In this document: in pieces, positions 46,245 through 59,200 of the stretch | Numbering within the stretch: the stretch's first letter is position 1 | Layout: the number at the start of each line of letters is the position of its first letter | From: Blastomussa wellsi | Taxonomy: Eukaryota > Cnidaria > Anthozoa > Scleractinia > Plerogyridae | Length of the DNA stretch: 64,000 nt | Assembly (NCBI GenBank): GCA_947652115.1 | Contig: OX393569.1 | Location: 11,988,441 to 12,052,440, forward strand | Direction of reading: 5' to 3' | The notes under the pieces: generated by a model | What the model was told of the DNA's origin: nothing | The model's database searches: none | The model's input: the letters and a program-made list of their open reading frames with translations, nothing else | Translations under genes and position numbers: made by a program

Positions 46245-47885
46245 GTGCTTTAGATCAAGATGATTTTTCCCTTCATGGCTGCAGATGCCCTGATCTTAAA
46301 AGTAAAAGCAATTCTTTTCACGTTCATTGCTTTTGTGATCTCTGCAATGGTAAAGCTGTGCCACCTTCAACCGCCTGGAGACACAAAGAAAGAACTAAAC
46401 GGGAAAAATTGACCCCCAGAGTTGATCCAGATCTAGAAGGTACCGGTAACGACGACTATATACCAGTAGAGAGTGCTGTTGAATTTTCAGCTTTTTATTC
46501 CGAGGTACAAATATCTGGCAAAGGTAACCTTACGAATGCTGATCCATTACTCCTTGGTGACGATGATGGAAACATGATATTATCGGACGACGATGAAGAA
46601 GGAGATGGAGAAGAGGAGGATGACCCTGGCCAGAGAGGGCTGCAAAATGCTGACGAGGAGACTGAGAACGATGTTGTTGCAAATGAAAACGAAGAGGAAT
46701 GCTTCCAAAAGTTCATTCACAATGCAGTTTTAAAACTAGTAGGAATTAAAGGGGAAAATGGCTTCTCCATTAAAGCTTTTGAAGAGCTTTTAAGTTGGGG
46801 TAAAGATCTCCACTGCCAAAATAAAAGCACAGAAGCGCGGCAGGAATGGCCATCATCTTGGGAAGATGTGAAATCATACCTGGAAAAAATAGGATATAAA
46901 GATGCAAAGCTTTACTGGATTTGTCTGAATGCTTCTCACCCCTGTAATTATAGCATATTGAAGTCTAAAGAGGAGAAATGTCAACGCTGTGGAGAGTTTC
47001 CCACAATCCCTTACTATTACTTGAGTATTATTGATAAAGTGACAAGGTGGTGTTCTTCACCATTAATGTGCAAGAAGATGACAGATCACTGGGAACAACG
47101 AGAGCACTGGTTACCTCCAGAGTGCAGAGATGGTTGGGGATTCCCCGAGAAAAGGGAGATTTGGGATGGAAAACGGTTTGCAGAACTTGCATACTTTTGG
47201 GACCCTACTAGGGAGTGGATACTCCCAACATTCTGTGCAATATGTAGGAAGGTTGTATCTGCTGAAGAGCTGTTGCATGCTCCAGAAATTGACGGAATGC
47301 GAGATGTGACATGTCAGTATTGTTTTAACTCATTCTCAGCTGTGATTCAAGTAACACATGGGGATCCTCGCAACATTGCCTATATAGGTAAAGTATTAAC
47401 CATTTTGTAGTCACATAATGCATGGTCAAGTAACATTTGGTATAGCCCTCTGTAGATAATGTCCATGCTCTCAATAAGCATTTATTTAACAATATTTCGC
47501 TTTTTTATAGCCCACTGGGATGGATGGCAGCCATTTTCAACATCTGTGCGTGGATGTGGTAGGTTTTGTAAATATTTATATACGTAGAATTTTCCACTTC
47601 AAATGAGTTACTACAAATACATAAAATTTTCAATGTATCTAGTCATTTGGAAATGATCTTTGTATATAATATCTTAGTACATGCAAATGTTATGTACTGA
47701 CTTTACAAAAACAGGTGCAATTGAAGTATCCATTGCAACAATGTCAAAAGTTGACAGATGCCATACAGAAGAAGTTTATGTGGTTGGTTTTGTGCCTTCA
47801 TACCTTCTCCCAAAGAAGAGACCCATTTCCCTTGATCCGTTTCTTGAACCGCTCATTAGAGACATTGATGAAGGTTTCATCAGAG

Positions 47886-49011
47886 GTTTGTCCTTCATGA
47901 TTTTTCTCATGGTAATTTAACTCGACAGATACATGAACATATAAGATTAAAGGAAATTACAATGTACATGTCTAAGCATTAATATAGTTTCAACAAATTA
48001 AAAAACTTATTCTGAGATGCAATAGATAGTACACTGGTTTTGAGCAGTACTCACCCCCTATCCCACACATGTATACACAACTGCTGTAAACAATGTGTAT
48101 TAAGGGCCCACGGACAGATTTTTCGCGCGTTGCTAAGAAAGTGAGAAATCATGCCGGCGAATGACACAAGAGCGCGTGCTGTATTACGTGTGTAGGCTAC
48201 TTGCACTCGTCAGATGCTCAAAGATTTTCCTTTCACGCACTTCTCTATGCTTGCTAAATGAGAGGTAACAGAAGAAAACTAACGAAAAAATACATGTATA
48301 CGTGATTTATATTTGAACTCTCTTCTAAGAATTAACCAGAATAACTTGTCTCCAGGGGAAGCAGTTTTGTTGCATACTGCAAAATAACCCTAAGGCTTAC
48401 GCACGCATCTAGTGGGGCCACCGCACGCATAGTTCTCTTGTCTGATGAATTGCGCATGCGTTAAGAAAATGACATCCGGTTTACAAAAATCCTAAATTCT
48501 AGTCGGCTTTTAACTTGATTTACAAATTTTCAATCTTACTTTTTTCTAACATGGATTGAGTTTTGTTAAATCATTTTAATGCAAATATTAGAGGCAAATC
48601 AATATTTTAAATCTCTCTAAAAAAAACTATTTTTCAAATTAAAGTCAAATCCATACTTACGAAGACGGAAAAATGAATACATATTACAACACCGTGGTAG
48701 ATTGATACAAGTTCTGCACCAAAAATATTTCCTAAAATTATATTATACCTTATGCTGTCAGTAGCGAGTGTGTCCACAAATAATGTTACAAAGTTACAGG
48801 TACCAGTATTTCATTATTTATTTTTGAGTTGCACCTTCTCAAACTTCATTGATTTCCATGTATTTCACTTTCATAAACTACAATGGAAATTTGAGACCAT
48901 GGGAAGGCATGTGCTTTTATTTTCCTTAGTGCTCTCAAATAGCTTGTAGTCTTTAATAATGTGGCTGCCAGATGTAATCTAACTTGTTCTCTCACAAAAC
49001 AACATTTGTAG
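47886..49011 (+). other. intron 3 of the Tnp2-like gene
   Basis: About 1.1 kb between exons 3 and 4. The donor is a weak GTTTGT and the acceptor 'aacatttgtag'. A G/C-richer patch at about 48110-48470 ('ttttcgcgcgttgctaag', 'gaattgcgcatgcgttaag') differs from the A/T-rich remainder and may be an old MITE or SINE, but I could not pair its ends. No coding signal. The other large intron (50806-51376) contains only a C/A homopolymer patch near 51090-51170. Confidence 0.5.
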
Positions 49012-52000
49012 GAATTCAAGTGAATTACTGCATCCCTGTTTGTGGGCAACATGCTGGCAATGCAGTCATAAGGCACTTAATGTTGTGTTGGAGTGGTGAC
49101 CATAATGGGCAGTGTGAAGTGGGAAAGTTCATCAAGTGTGGAAAAGTGTTTTAACTTCCTTTGATACTTTGTGTGAAATTGAAGAGGAGGAAAGATCCAC
49201 AGTAAGACAGAAAAGAGCAAAGGAATGTGGATATACAGGACTCTCCATTCTTCATAGGCTACATGCGTTATATGGATTTGAGAATGATCGACATATGGTT
49301 TATGATGAATTGCATGGGAAATCCCTTAATGTGGTGAAAAACCATATCACTTTTCTAAAAGCAGACGAAGATGAGCCCATAGATTGGAAGGAAGTTGATG
49401 TGCATCTACGTACGGTACCCTGGACTCATGGTATGTTAACCTAGGAGCATGGATTTTATACATGTAGCATTTTAGTGAACTAATCCCAAAATCGGTGTTT
49501 AGGGCTGTATCGTGTTGTGTTGTGACCTTAAGCACAGATGAGAAGGATTTTCGAGGAAAATGGCACAGATTTGTTTTCTGCATTGTAAATACATTTACTT
49601 GTAAACTGTTCAAACCATACCCCAGCTTTTGCACCAACTTTTCCTTGGGTCAGTTTTAGAATTGGAATAACTGAACTATTATTTAAATTTATGCAGATTT
49701 CTTTTATTTTACTCCTGCTGCCAATCCTTTAAGAGAAAACTAACTAAAAATAATTCAATTTTCTTGTACAGAGTTCAAAGCCTCCAGGACACCCAGTGGT
49801 ATCAGCCGCAGATGTGGCTATTGGAAAGGTACTATAGTTGAACCCCAATATTAAGTGGGAAAATAATTGTTAAAGGAAAATGGTCACTTTTTATAGAAGT
49901 TTTCCAGTCATAAATTAGCATAAGGCGTAGTAGAAAATCAGAAGTATTAGTGAGAGCAGAATCACATCAACACAGTAATATACACGTTTTAGTATAATTA
50001 TTTTAGTCATCACTTCTGAATGGATTTTAGACTCTTGTCTGCCATAGTGGTTTTAATGATAAGGCCAAAGATGGAAGTGGCTTTAAATGGGGTTTTATTT
50101 ACAGAGTTATGGTGATGATAGTTTAGGCATATTGCTAACTGGCTGCTAAATAAGATGGTGGGTGCTATGCATACGGCTGTAACTTCATGAAAAACGTATT
50201 TGACAAAAAATGTTAAAAACAAAGCCAAGTGGTCTCTAATCTTGGTGTGTTCAATATGTATTAAACATCAGGCTAACTGAAAAGAAAAAAAAAACAATCC
50301 AATCTAATTTTAGTTGTGTAATTTCTAGTAACCTCTAGCTGAAGACTACAACAAATTTGCATTTCCTGCATCTGAAGTGGCCCTTGTCTACAGTCTCTCT
50401 GAAGTTCAAACAGAAGAATGGCTATGTTTATGTAGAATTGTTGAATTTCTACAAAATCATGCCAGAGATAAATGGTTGGAAAGTGATGCTGATACTTTCC
50501 ACTTGATGGCAATTCGATATGGTGTGCTTCTAGAGGAACATTGTGGCCCAACTGTCTGCCATATTACACTTCACAACCTCCTTCATTTTAAGGAGGACAT
50601 TAAAAACTTTGGTGGCTTAGACAACTATTCGTGCTGGGTTCAAGAAAGAGCTGTTAAGAGATATATTCAGCAATCTAACAACCACAAGAACATCGAGTGT
50701 ACTTTTGCTGGAGCAGAATTAAGAAGGGAGGCCCTCAAAACAGAACATGAAATTAACTTTGTGGAGCACAATTATGTTGGTACATGTAAGACAGACATTC
50801 ATGTGGTAAGTTGGGTTGTTGCTCTGACATGTTGTACTATATTTCATAGTTTTTTCTGTATTATGAAGGACATAGCTTTCAGGCTCGTCTTTTCACAAAA
50901 GAAAGAGAGATTTTTACTCAACTAAATTTTCACTTAATGAAACAGCTCTAGAAAATTCTGTTTGAGTAATACTACATGTAAGTGGAAGTGGTCATGAAAA
51001 TTTGGAAGACCATTGAATTTTTGAAGGCCTTTTCGAAAAATTGTAAACTTTCTGAAATTTCAACTACCAGCCCATTTCTTTATGAGTCGACCCCCCCCCA
51101 AAAAAAAATAATTCCAGAGTCTCCTGATTCTTGGCAAAATCTTCCCCACCCCCCCCCCCCCAAAAAAAAATCTTTTTCTCTACCAAAACAGGCTTTCTTA
51201 GAGTTGTCATTGAAATTATGAAAAATGCAGTATTACAGACAGCATTATTATTATCTCTTGGCCGAAGTGGGCATAATAAAAGTAACAGTTAAAACAAAAA
51301 GTACTTAATTTTAGCAATACACATGCATGTCGATTTATAAAATTACTGTAATAAAACTTGATATATCTGTTGGCAGGGATGGGCAAAGTCCCTGGAGCTG
51401 GCAAAACAGCTGACCAAGGACCACACTATTGATCAACAGAAAATTTCCTGTGGAATTCTTGTTGGAGGTAAACGCCCACTGCTTCTTGGTCAATCGGATA
51501 GACAACTGGTTGCTGATATTTCAAATGCTTCATTTGGAAGGCTACCCATGGTTACAGTGGGCTCCTATATCGAGAAAAAGAATTTGTAGTTATCATAAAA
51601 GAAGGTCAAGGAGAGGTTGTAGCACAGGTGAACAGGGTGTTTACAACAAGCATTGCTGGTGTGTATACACCTTACCTTGATGTACAAGTCATGGAGCATG
51701 AAGGCTATAATGCCCAAGGATTCCCACTGGTTAAACGATCAGATGAAACCCTTTTAACTACCACAGCTAATTTGAGTCGTAAGGTAATGCTCTTCCCATC
51801 AAATCAAAATGAAGATGGCGAGCAGCTCTACATAATCATGGATTTCATGAGGTGCATTTTTCCTGTAGCAGTGGATACAGTTGTTGTGCCCTACTTTCCA
51901 GTCGCTAATGACATGGTTAGTGTAAAGGGGGATGACGGAGCAGTGTGGAAAGCACGCGTGTTAACATTTAGTTTGAGACGCCAAGTAGTCCAGGGGCGCT

Positions 52001-52306
52001 TCTTTGTCAAAGGAAGCGGTGGTATGTGGGTTCCTGAAACCACACGCCCACAAGAAATTCATTTTAAGAGTATTCTGGGGCTCGCAAAAGGTAGCTGGGT
52101 TAATGTCAATTTTACTCTTTGGCAGCCAGATTAACTGAATGTGACATTTGCTTTATTACAGGCCAAAACAGAGTTGATTGTAAACGTACATTGTCTTGGA
52201 ACATGGGCGAGAAGAGAATGTTTTTTTTGCAAAATGCTCATGTAAGTCAAAAAGAATGCCCAGATCATGTTGGAAACATACAACTTGTATACTTCATAGT
52301 AGTATT

Positions 52307-52312
52307 AATAAA
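52307..52312 (+). promoter_or_regulatory. candidate polyadenylation signal, Tnp2-like gene
   Basis: AATAAA about 173 bp after the stop codon at 52132-52134, in A/T-rich sequence. Position is typical for a short 3' UTR. Confidence 0.5.
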
Positions 52313-52409
52313 ATAACTTATGAAACCAACAGTATTCTAATATTTATACCCAATATATTAAATTTCAAAAAATCAATTTACCAATCAATCAACAAAATCA
52401 ATCAATCTA

Positions 52410-52930
52410 CCAATTATTGGTAGATTGGTTTGTTGGACGGGTTAATGTTGGTAATAATGTTCTTGGTAAATTATTGGTATTACTTTACCAACAATATTCC
52501 AACATTGGTATTCAATATATTAAATTTCCAATAATCTACCTATTATGTTCCACGAATGGCTAGTTTGATGTGCCAATGTTGGTATATTCTTGGTAAAGAA
52601 TGGGTATTGGGTTACCAACAATATTCCAACATTGGTATTCAGTATGTTAAATTTCCAATAATTTACCTATTATGTTCCAAGAATGGCTAGTTTGATGTCT
52701 CAATGTTGGTATATTCTTGGTAAATTGTTGGTATTGCATTACCAACAATATTCCAACATTGGTATTCGATATGTTAAATTTCCAATATTTTACCAATAAT
52801 ATTCCAAGGATGGTTCAATTGCTTGACTAATGTTGGTATTTGATTGGTATATTATTGGTACTCTAAAGGAAACCCAATAATGGTCCAACATTGGATTACA
52901 AATTTCCAATGATATTCCAACTTGGAATCT
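52410..52930. repeat. 127-bp tandem array rich in 'ccaacattgg'
   Basis: About four units. 'accaacaatattccaacat' occurs at about 52487, 52614 and 52741, each 127 bp apart; a fourth partial unit precedes and a degenerate one follows. The units contain self-complementary pieces (ccaacattgg, accaataattggt-like). The array abuts the truncated LINE at about 52935. Confidence 0.85.
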
Positions 52931-52934
52931 CTAT

Positions 52935-54122
52935 TTTTTTCCTGTGTAAGACTTCTGACGACTTTAGCCTGAACTGTGGAGTCCCCCAAGGCAGTTGTAT
53001 GGTGCCTATTTTATTCACTCTCTACGTCTCCTGCCTCTTTAAGATTATTTCTCAGCACCTCCCTTCTGTCCATGGTTATGCTGACGACACCCAGATTTAC
53101 CTCTCCTTCCGACCTTGTTCTATCCATTCGGAAATTAACGCTGTTTCTGTGATTGAAAAGTGCATTGCTGATGTTCGCTCTTGGTTTACTGGAAATCGTT
53201 TAATGATCAATGATGCGAAAACCGAATTTCTAATTATTGGCACCCGTCAACAACTTGATAAAACATCCATTGAATCTATCATCATTGGTGACACCGTCAT
53301 TAAACCTTTAGAAAGCGTCCGGAACCTTGGGTCCTGGTTCGATGCTCATATGCGAATGGATGTTCACATAGGCAAGATTTGTAGCAAGGCTTTTCGCGGA
53401 CTATACAACATCAGACAGATCAGAAAATTCCTTACTGTACAATCCACCTTGATTATTGTAACACACTTCTATTTGGCCTACCTAAGTATCAGCTTGATCG
53501 TTTACAGAAAGTCCAGAATGCTGCAGCCAGAGTGACTCTTCAGATTGCGAAATTTGATCATATCACACCCGCTCTTATTGACTTACAGTGGCTTCCAGTA
53601 ACGTTTAGAGTTCAATTCAAATTGCTCCTTTTTGTTTACAAGTCACTCCACAACCAAAGTCCATCCTACATTAACAATCTTTTATCCCTGAAGCCATCTG
53701 GTAATTATTCTCTTTGCTTGTCCGCACAATATCTTCTGTTCATTCCAAAAACCAAGTGCTCTACACTTGGGGATCGGGCCTTTGCTCATGCTGCACCTGT
53801 TTTATGGATTAGCTGCCATTAACTATTAGAACAAGTAGCAGCCTCGCCATTTTCAAAAAGGAACTTAAAACATTTCTTTTTAAGAAAGCTATTGATTTGT
53901 TGGAATAGTTCTAATGTTTAATTTTAATTTAGTTTGGAATTTTCGAATCTCAATTTTAGATTTTATCATAGCAGACATATCATTGTATTATTATAGCTTT
54001 TAGGGATTTTTAGATTTTTTACTCATTATTTATTCATTAATTTTAACTTAATGTTAAGCGCTTTTGAATATTCTTTTATAGTTTTAGCGCTATACAAATT
54101 CATTATCATTATCATTATCATC
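52935..54122 (+). pseudogene. 5'-truncated LINE (RT C-terminal part and 3' tail)
   Basis: Frame 52891-53535 enters RT at 'NCGVPQGSCMVPILFTLY' and contains 'GYADDTQIYLSF' (catalytic YADD near 53080), 'NRLMINDAKTEFLI' and 'VRNLGSWFDAHM'. Frame 53532-53822 continues with 'FDHITPALIDLQWLPV' and 'LLLFVYKSLH'. The frames are joined by a shift near 53470, where a short conserved stretch seems deleted. The 3' end 'agcgctatacaaattc' is followed by a (attatc)n tail ending near 54122, as in CR1/L2-type LINEs. All sequence upstream of the RT palm, including any endonuclease, is absent. It is a different family from the LINE at 42-45 kb. Confidence 0.88.
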
Positions 54123-54449
54123 ACCAACTAACGGACTGGACAGAACTTGAAGTAATAGTAGTGTGAAGTTGGGCTTTGGGCTGGCCGCATCTTGAATTCT
54201 GCAAAGTCAGCATTACATTGAACATTGTTCCACGCAAATTGAACATTGTTCCACGCAAAGGACACTGGAACATGTACCTATTCCCTTTTAATCTTTTCTG
54301 TAAACACACATGGTTCCTGGATTTCTTAGTCATGCCTTATTCATTGTTCATAAAAACTGTGTACTGCACTAGCAAACTGGCTACTGCAATTACTCAGCTC
54401 GTGCTGGTTGGATATGGGATGGTAGATTTTGGGGGGGGGGTCTGAACCT
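54123..54449. other. no gene recognised; short tandem duplication
   Basis: Between the LINE tail and the 54.45-kb repeat. Contains 'gaacattgttccacgcaaa' twice at about 54220-54258 (period near 21 bp) and a G-run at 54432-54440. Plus-strand ORF 54176-54445 has no motif. Confidence 0.6.
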
Positions 54450-55035
54450 CCTGGTTCCTGCCCCTTTACGAGAAGATCTTGCCTCTTTGTGTCTTTCCCA
54501 CTGCAGTATTGAGGGGAAGAGGGGGTGGGGTGGGGTGAGCCTCCAGCACTGCACCAACTGAAAAATATTTGGAGGATTTGAATATGCCATTGTGATTCCA
54601 TGGAAGCCTAGAGTATTCTACAGTATTCAAGGTGCACGCAATACGTGACGTACACCTGGAGTATTCAAGAGTATTCAGTTTAAATACGTGAAGTACACCT
54701 GGAGTATTCAAGAGTGTTCGATTTAAATACGTGATGCACACGTGGAGTATTCACGAGTATTCAATTTGAATATGCGATAGACACCTGGAGAGTTTAATTT
54801 GAATAGTCAGAAAAAAAGGCCGGATTCTAATAGGATATTCCAGGTGTATTTTGAATCAGGCATCCTAGAATATGTCGTAATATTACAGTATAAGAAGCGT
54901 GTGCCGACTCATATTTGGGTGAATTCTGGCCCGAATATTTGGCTTCTTGCGCAGTGCCGGTTCCTGCTCCTTTCTGAGAAGATCTCGCCTCTTTGTGTCT
55001 TTCCTATTGGCGTATTGGAGGAGGGGGGAGGGTCT
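54450..55035. repeat. duplicated about 75-bp segment around a 43-bp tandem array
   Basis: 'ggttcctgcccctttacgag' at 54452 and 'ggttcctgctcctttctgag' at 54959 begin two related segments sharing 'gcctctttgtgtctttcc'. Between them, at about 54610-54810, a unit containing 'cacctggagtattcaagag' repeats about four times with a 43-bp period (54651, 54694, 54737, about 54779). Origin unknown. Confidence 0.7.
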
Positions 55036-55908
55036 GAAATCCCCCAGTTTGAATACATATATTGGTGAATAATAATAATAGCATTGAATGTGAATGAATA
55101 TAAACTTTGTGAATTTTGCACCATTTCGCCAATCATAGGTTGTGACATGGCGCATTCATGCACTGTAGGATACGAGGCAACAACATCAACCCCTAGTTTA
55201 TGGTTACATTAACTATTTTACTACTGGGTTGATCACGGTTAAGCCACAGAATACTGAATCAGTGCATCTTACATGACCATTTTAGAATAAAGTACCAGTA
55301 CTTACTTACAGCTTCAGCGCTATATGTTCCACCCCAACGTTTTATCTGAAGGTTAAAATGCAGTGCAAGCTTATTAATTTACTTCATTGTGTTTACTTAA
55401 TTTTTCCATTGTTGCTGACAAAATTTGTGCAACATTATTTATTATTTATTTTATAATTATTTTCTGTTTAATTCCTGCTACATTTTGTAAGGCAGCTAAT
55501 TTGGGAGTATAGAGGTTTTGCATGGCAAGAACAGTGAAAATGATTTGCATTATTGATTAGTCCATCGTGTAATTTGATCATCCAGGCGAGGGTAGTCCTG
55601 AGAAGGACTGTTGTCAGTTGCTGTTGAGTCATCATCAGAGTCATGTGAAGAGTTGTTTGAATGTTATAAATCTGGTTCGTGAAAACTGATTGGTCAGTTT
55701 AGCTGTGATGTTATTGGCTGTAAGACTGTATTGATTCAAATGAATTTTTCTTGCAGGAAAAATATTCTTTTGCACCTAGCACTCAACATGGCTGCTGTAT
55801 AAATTTTATAAATTTTTGAGCCTGAATAAACATGTACATGAATCATTGACAAAATAAATGACATTGGAAAATTACTCTATCAAGAGAAAATAAGGAACAG
55901 TGTACCCC
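55036..55908. other. no gene recognised
   Basis: About 870 bp of A/T-rich sequence up to the Gypsy insertion. No ORF with a recognisable motif, no tandem repeat of note and no pairing ends found. Confidence 0.6.
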
Positions 55909-56078
55909 TGTTAGCCGTCACGCGTCACGCATTATGTTACACGTATTATGTTATCCATAGTGCTTTTCAGTTCTACCTCGTGCTTGACTAGGCGGCCATC
56001 TTGTCAGATATTAAAGGCTGTTTTGTTAACGTTTGTTGCTTGTGTCCTGCATTCTATAATAAGCCAAAGATTATTACA
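55909..56078 (+). repeat. Gypsy 5' LTR
   Basis: 170 bp, from 'tgttagccgtcacgcgtcac' to 'agattattaca'. It should carry promoter and R region; no clear TATA box was identified. Confidence 0.96.
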
Positions 56079-56096
56079 TGGTGTCAGAAGTGGGAT
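56079..56096 (+). other. Gypsy primer-binding site
   Basis: 'tggtgtcagaagtggga' directly follows the 5' LTR. The initial TGG is the complement of the tRNA 3' CCA end, as expected for minus-strand priming. The tRNA species was not determined. Confidence 0.8.
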
Positions 56097-56251
56097 AACC
56101 AGAGTCTTCATCTACTCAACCTGGCTGTTCCTCAGTGACTTCGCCAAAACTCGCTCTCGACAAACTCATCTCGGCGATCGAGAACTCTTGTCTCCATTGC
56201 TCAACTTTGCAAGCAGCACGTTCAGTACACTAATCGACCCTCTTGGTCACA

Positions 56252-59200
56252 ATGGGTAAAGATCGACCCGTGTTCGACGCCTCATCTGAAGATCGCCGTC
56301 GTGCGTTCAAGTTTTTTCTCGCCAATTTCAGAGATTTCTGTATTATGGAGGACTATGTGAATCCGGCCAAGGATTTTGACTCGGACGATTACTGGACATT
56401 GGTTAAACGCCCCAAGGCTATGGCGGCGCTTCGAAGAGCTTTTCCTCAAGCAGAATGGGACGTTCTCACAACCACTATTGACTCTCAAATCGCCGATGAA
56501 GACAAACAACACCCCGCCAAATGGCTAGCGAAACTTTCAAGTCACTACCTCGGACAGGAACCTGTCATACAATCCACTCACAATTTTCTCCGCCTCTTAA
56601 AACAAGATCCAGCGATGAGCATTCAGCAGTGGCACACTCTAGTGCGACTAGAGTACCAGAAATGTAACTTCCCTTCAGCAGTAGATGACAGACTACAGCG
56701 AGACATTTTTGTAATTGGTCTCAATGACACTTTCAAAAACTTCAGAAGCGACCTCATTTCTCGGGAGAATCTGACCACTCTCACCTTTGCACAAGTCATC
56801 AGTAAGGCCCGCGACTTTGAGGCCAGCCTTAAAACCGAGTCTGCAATCACCCGACAACAGCTAGAAGAATCAGTACACCAGATCACACCTGGCGAGCAAA
56901 CGGCTTACAAGGTCACACCCGATGCTGTCAAACCCAAAATCACTCAGCGCCCTTCCAAACCACCAGGACCACCTGCTCGATCGACCAGTGGCTCGCTGAT
57001 CTGCTTCTGGTGCGGCCGCAACGCACACGCAGCTCGTCGCAACTGCCCTGCAGCCAATGATACCTGTCACCGCTGTGGAAAAAGGGGCCACTGGCAACAA
57101 GTCTGCCGAGCATCAACTGCCAATGTAGTGGCTCAGGCCGACCCTGTTTTTGAGGCAAGCACTGCTCATGTCACCATTCATGATGTCGCCCAAATTCAGT
57201 CTGCACCCAGAGGCATATTTGTAGACCTAGATCTCAGCTCTTCTCTCACCTCAGCATCGGCTCATTCTGTCCGCTTTCAGGTGGACTCTGGATGTTCTTG
57301 CAACACCATACACGCAAGTGATCTCAAGGAAATGGCTCCAGTTAAAGTCACACCTTCCAGTGTTCGTCTCCTCGACTACTCCAAAACCATCATTCCCACT
57401 GGAGGTCAGGCCACACTGCATTGTACTCACCGAGGCAAGCCCTATGAAGTGGTGGTCCAAATCATAACTGCAGAGAACTATTATGCACCGCTTCTGGGAT
57501 TGGCTGATAGTACTCGCATGGGCATCTTGAACTATGACATTGACACTGTCAATCAACTTCAGGCCTCTTCTGCACCCTCTCTGCCACCTCTCGGTGAGTT
57601 GACATTTGAATCAATTAAACATTACTATTCACATTTATTTGAGGGGCTGGGTGAGCTGGGGGAACCCCTCTCATTAACACTGGACCCCACAATCAAGCCT
57701 ATCCAAGCTGCTCCCCATCGGCATGCTGCCCCAAAGCTTCCTATTATCAAAAACGCCCTTGACAAACTCATCCACTCAGGCCAACTAATTCGAGTAAATG
57801 CGCCCACCCCATGGATCTCAAACATGGTGGTTCGCGAACGACCAGCAACAGCAACAAAGCCTGCTAAAGTTCGCATCTGTCTGGATCCCTCACAGACGGT
57901 CAACAAAGCAATAATGAGACCAGTTTATCCCATCCCTACCTTGGAGGAGAATCTTCATCGCTTTCATAAGGCAAAGATTTTCTCGACCTTTGATATCAAA
58001 GACGCCTTCCAAACAATCCGGCTGACAGAGGAGTCCTCCCTGTTGACTACTATGCACACCCCCTGGTTGCGCTACCGCTGGACTCGTCTTCCTTTTGGGA
58101 TAAGTTCAGCCCCGGAGGAATTTCAACGCCGCATTCATGACGTTCTCTGTGGCCTGGAAGGTGTGGTTAACATTGCCGATGACATCATAGTAATTGGTAG
58201 GGGAACAACCCTGACCGAAGCAACCCAGGACCATGACCGCACTGTCACAGAACTCATGGATCGCCTCGCGCAGCATGGACTCAGACTCAACCAGGACAAG
58301 ATCAAGTTTAAAACCCACACGGCACCCTTCATGGGCCACACCCTCACACCTGAAGGCCTCAAACCCAGCTCTGAGATTGCCAGTGCAGTTCTCAACATGC
58401 CCCAACCTCACGACAAGGCAGCAACACGGCGTTTCCTAGGCACCATCACCTACCTGTCAAAGTTCTGTCCTCGTCTGAGTGAGGTAGTTCGTCCTCTGCG
58501 GGACCTCACCCACATCAATCAGGAATTTCTGTGGGCTGACCAACACACCGAAGCATTCAGGCAAGCCAAAGAAGTAGTTGCTCAGGCACCTTGCCTTCGT
58601 TACTTTGATGTCACCGCCCCAGTGGTATTACAGGTCGATGCATCGGAATATGGACTGGGTGCTACACTGCTACAACCAGCTACCCACTCTTCGAACCCCA
58701 CTGACATCTTGTGGCAGCCTGTAGCTTACAGCTCGAGCTCACTCACTCCAACAGAACAAAGATATGCACAAATTGAAAAGGAGACTCTGGCTATTGTACA
58801 TGCATTCCACAAGTTTGACCAGCTTCTCTTTGGCAAGGCTGATGTGGTTGTCCACAGTGACCACAAACCTCTAGAGATAATCTTCAAGCGTCCTCTTGCC
58901 TCTGCACCAAGGCGCCTCCAAAGCATGATGCTTGCTCTTCAGCGCTACACATTCACAGTGGAGTACCGCAAGGGGTCAACACTTCACATTGCTGACACTC
59001 TTTCTCGGGCTCCTCTGCCCACCACCTCACACAAACAAGTTCATGACGAGCTGGTTTATCGCGTGGAACTTGAGGCTGAACACCCTGATCTCTCTGGTTT
59101 TCAGGATGCAACACTACAGGAGCTAAGAGTTGCTTCTCTCACTGACCCCGAACAGACCACTTTGAGATCCCTTGTTGAAACCGGCTGGCCCAATGACAAG

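Larger units (their letters stand above)
46206..52134 (+). pseudogene. seven-exon Tnp2/CACTA-like transposase-derived gene, frames interrupted
   Basis: Predicted exons: 46206-47387, 47511-47558, 47715-47885, 49012-49430, 49772-49828, 50339-50805 and 51377-52134, all with GT-AG introns; the first five are phase 1 and the sixth phase 0. Exon 1 has a Cys-rich start ('HGCRCPDL', 'CFCDLCNG'), an acidic low-complexity stretch, then 'CQRCGEFP' and a C-x2-C pair ('CAICRKV', 'CQYCFNSF'). Exons 2-4 give 'AHWDGWQPFSTSVRG', 'VYVVGFVPSYLLPKKRP', 'SLDPFLEPLIRDID' and 'RHLMLCWSGDH', resembling the Tnp2 transposase core of CACTA elements. Exon 6 matches the Tnp2 distal part ('DADTFHLMAIRYGVLLEEH', 'HNLLHFKEDIKNFG', 'NNHKNIE'). 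Exon 7 adds a C-terminal domain with 'VWKARVLTFSLRR'. Three breaks are seen: an 8-bp unit in triplicate at 46221-46244, and A-runs near 49128-49133 and 51575-51579. It may be a domesticated gene or a decaying transposon; no terminal inverted repeats were found. The family call rests on remembered motif patterns. Confidence 0.68.

Noticed and set aside
46495..46716. Ser-rich minus-strand ORF
   Set aside because: It is the reverse complement of the acidic low-complexity stretch of exon 1.
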